13,379 bases of DNA from Desulfobacterales bacterium (lineage in GTDB: Bacteria; Desulfobacterota; Desulfobulbia; Desulfobulbales; BM004): the NCBI GenBank assembly GCA_012974315.1, contig JAAXQI010000021.1, positions 1 to 13,379 on the forward strand, written 5' to 3'. Shown piece after piece: positions 12,211 through 13,379 of the stretch (position 1 is its first letter; every line of letters starts with the position of its first letter). Below the pieces are notes generated by a model. That model did no database searches. It saw only the letters and a program-made list of their open reading frames with translations, and was not told the origin of the DNA. The position numbers and the translations under genes were made by a program.

Positions 12211-13137
12211 TTACTTTTTGCTTTTTTTGAAAACGGGCTCCATCCCACTCATCTCGACATAAGCACCTATTTCATCCTGATACCTTCTCACATATGGACA
12301 ATCCCACACTGCCAGAACCTTGTTCCGGGCCATGTAAACCGGAATCAGCTCGCCGTCGCTCCTTTTAGCGGTGTCAGAGGTTTTTTCAAGAACATAAGAA
12401 AACATCTGTGGCTTACGGCAGACCTCCGGCCTCTTTTCATAAACCATACATCTTTTTGTGTCTGCCAAAAGCTTTGGGCAGATTGAGCCTTCCGGCAATA
12501 TGAGGCTCCAGCCATTCTGCCAGTGGTACAGGGCCATTCCATGTTTATAGAACGGCATCTTGTCCAGTTGCAAAGGTGGATTGGATTGCGCGGTCAGTTT
12601 GCCGCTGTCCACCGTATCAATCCTTGGAAGGGCAAAGATATCGACCTCACTGTCTTCAAGGGGAATCTCAAAAAACTCCTGCTTCATTTTCCCTTTAAAC
12701 CCTGAAAATGAATCAAATTCGCTATTGGGCCCGGTGCAGCAGAGCACACAACCACAGGGACCACAAAGGATACTGTTTATTTTTTCAAGTTCCTGAGCCA
12801 GTATCTGCTGTTTGACCCAGAGTTCAAGGGCCTGACGCCTGGCCAGAGGTTTCTGTTTTTCATCCACAATAAATGGAAGGTTCGCCGCGAGTTTCTTCTC
12901 ACCTTTTACAACCTCAAACTCCTGCAATACAGCTTTATAGGGCTTTAACATCTGCCTGGGATTTTCAAACTGAACACCCTCAAGCTCAACAGGCTTTGTT
13001 ACTCGGTTCAGGACCTCATCTATTTTCTTGAAGGGCCCGGTGAGGTAGAGATACTCCACCATATTGACCAAGGGCAACACCGGTTGTCTTAAAAGGTCCA
13101 GACCTACTGTAAGCTCTACATTATTTTCTAATCCCAT
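12211..13137 (-). CDS. Cysteine-cluster protein, YkgJ/YcgN-like (putative iron or zinc binding)
   Basis: A 308-residue cytoplasmic protein without signal or membrane segment. Its C-terminal part resembles the CxxCxxCC-type metal-binding family: Cys220 in SICPKL, then RCMVYEKRPEVCRKPQMFSY (Cys230, Cys240), which is the family's C-x-Y-x-x-RP-x-x-CR pattern, and a late Cys280 in WDCPYV. The N-terminal cluster is CGPCGCVLCC (Cys125, 128, 130, 133, 134), whereas the family usually has CxxCxxCC near the start. About 110 residues of mostly helical sequence precede it. Function in this family is not established; metal chelation or iron-sulfur binding is inferred from the cysteines. It is divergent from def and upstream of plsY. 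The ATG at 13137 is preceded only by a weak GAGA. Confidence 0.7.
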   Translation of the reverse strand: MGLENNVELTVGLDLLRQPVLPLVNMVEYLYLTGPFKKIDEVLNRVTKPVELEGVQFENPRQMLKPYKAVLQEFEVVKGEKKLAANLPFIVDEKQKPLARRQALELWVKQQILAQELEKINSILCGPCGCVLCCTGPNSEFDSFSGFKGKMKQEFFEIPLEDSEVDIFALPRIDTVDSGKLTAQSNPPLQLDKMPFYKHGMALYHWQNGWSLILPEGSICPKLLADTKRCMVYEKRPEVCRKPQMFSYVLEKTSDTAKRSDGELIPVYMARNKVLAVWDCPYVRRYQDEIGAYVEMSGMEPVFKKSKK

Positions 13138-13263
13138 TTCTCAAATTCCCATTGAATAAGCTGAGTTTTACATGGGCAAAAACCATACTCCATTCGTATT
13201 CTGAACACAATTCTGAATCCGTGGGCCGTAACACTTTGAAAATCTATTAATTATTTTCCTTTT

Positions 13264-13292
13264 TTGAGGAATATGAATATATTAATTAATAT
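13264..13292 (+). promoter_or_regulatory. Possible promoter for peptide deformylase
   Basis: TTGAGG (13264-13269) and TAATAT (13287-13292), 17 bases apart, lie in a very AT-rich stretch 48 bases before the def ATG. Each hexamer matches consensus at four of six positions, and in such AT-rich DNA other fits exist, so this is tentative. Confidence 0.3.
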
Positions 13293-13339
13293 TGTTTTAA
13301 AAAACTAACTTTATAACAATTACATATACGAATTACAAA

Positions 13340-13379
13340 ATGGCAATAAAAAAAATTCTTACATACCCGGACCCCGTTC
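13340..13379 (+). CDS. def: Peptide deformylase, first 13 codons (cut by contig end)
   Basis: ATG at 13340 opens MAIKKILTYPDPV, the characteristic start of peptide deformylase (family openings of the type ILxYPDPxLR). The enzyme removes the formyl group from the initiator methionine of new proteins with a metal centre. All catalytic motifs (GLAAxQ, EGCLS, HExDH) would lie past the right edge, so the call rests on the N-terminus only. It is divergent from the YkgJ-like gene, with a 202-base AT-rich spacer. Confidence 0.75.
   Translation, partial: MAIKKILTYPDPV

Noticed and set aside
1..13379. CRISPR array, tRNA, rRNA or insertion sequence
   Set aside because: No evenly spaced repeats, no tRNA-like cloverleaf, no rRNA-like stretch and no transposase frame were seen; the only Tn5-type end is the adapter at bases 1-19.

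Overview
The window is a bacterial chromosomal contig piece of moderate GC content carrying housekeeping genes. The best reading is a Gram-negative delta-type bacterium (Desulfobacterota, perhaps Desulfobulbales-like). Support comes from the outer-membrane genes lnt and surA, and from an acetyl-CoA carboxylase (ACC) operon with fused carboxyltransferase subunits next to its own biotin ligase. The taxonomic placement is inference from gene style, not a search result. Bases 1-19 are not genomic: they match the Nextera/Tn5 mosaic-end adapter exactly, so the left end is a library artefact and lnt is cut there.

Layout. (1) 20-1832, minus: corC and lnt, overlapping by ATGA; lnt runs off the left end and has no closing stop, so a simple ORF scan misses it. 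(2) 1833-2172: a divergent control region with a palindrome, a strong hairpin plus T-run and a good sigma70-type promoter for accC. (3) 2173-7729, plus: biotin carboxylase, a 750-residue AccA-AccD fusion, a small two-unit biotin-carrier-like protein and a biotin ligase. This is a self-contained ACC whose parts all depart from the textbook motifs. (4) 7730-7843: back-to-back terminators between converging operons. (5) 7833-10197, minus: surA-like chaperone, a RodZ-like membrane HTH protein lacking any ATG/GTG/TTG start at the right place, and recO. (6) 10198-11037: a poorly coding stretch with a 40-bp direct repeat, a PqqD-like pseudogene broken by two frameshifts, and a truncated rhodanese gene facing it. 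(7) 11067-12102, minus: plsY and a J-domain protein, overlapping by ATGA, with a 14-codon reading frame overlapping the plsY start. (8) 12211-13137, minus: a cysteine-rich YkgJ-like protein. (9) 13340-13379, plus: the first 13 codons of peptide deformylase, cut by the right edge.

Functionally the window centres on the envelope and lipid supply: malonyl-CoA synthesis (ACC), phosphatidic acid synthesis (PlsY), lipoprotein acylation (Lnt) and outer-membrane protein folding (SurA). The most interesting system is the divergent ACC operon with a dedicated ligase. The most useful curation points are the adapter, the hidden lnt fragment, the non-standard start of the HTH gene and the pseudogenes at 10.6-11.0 kb.
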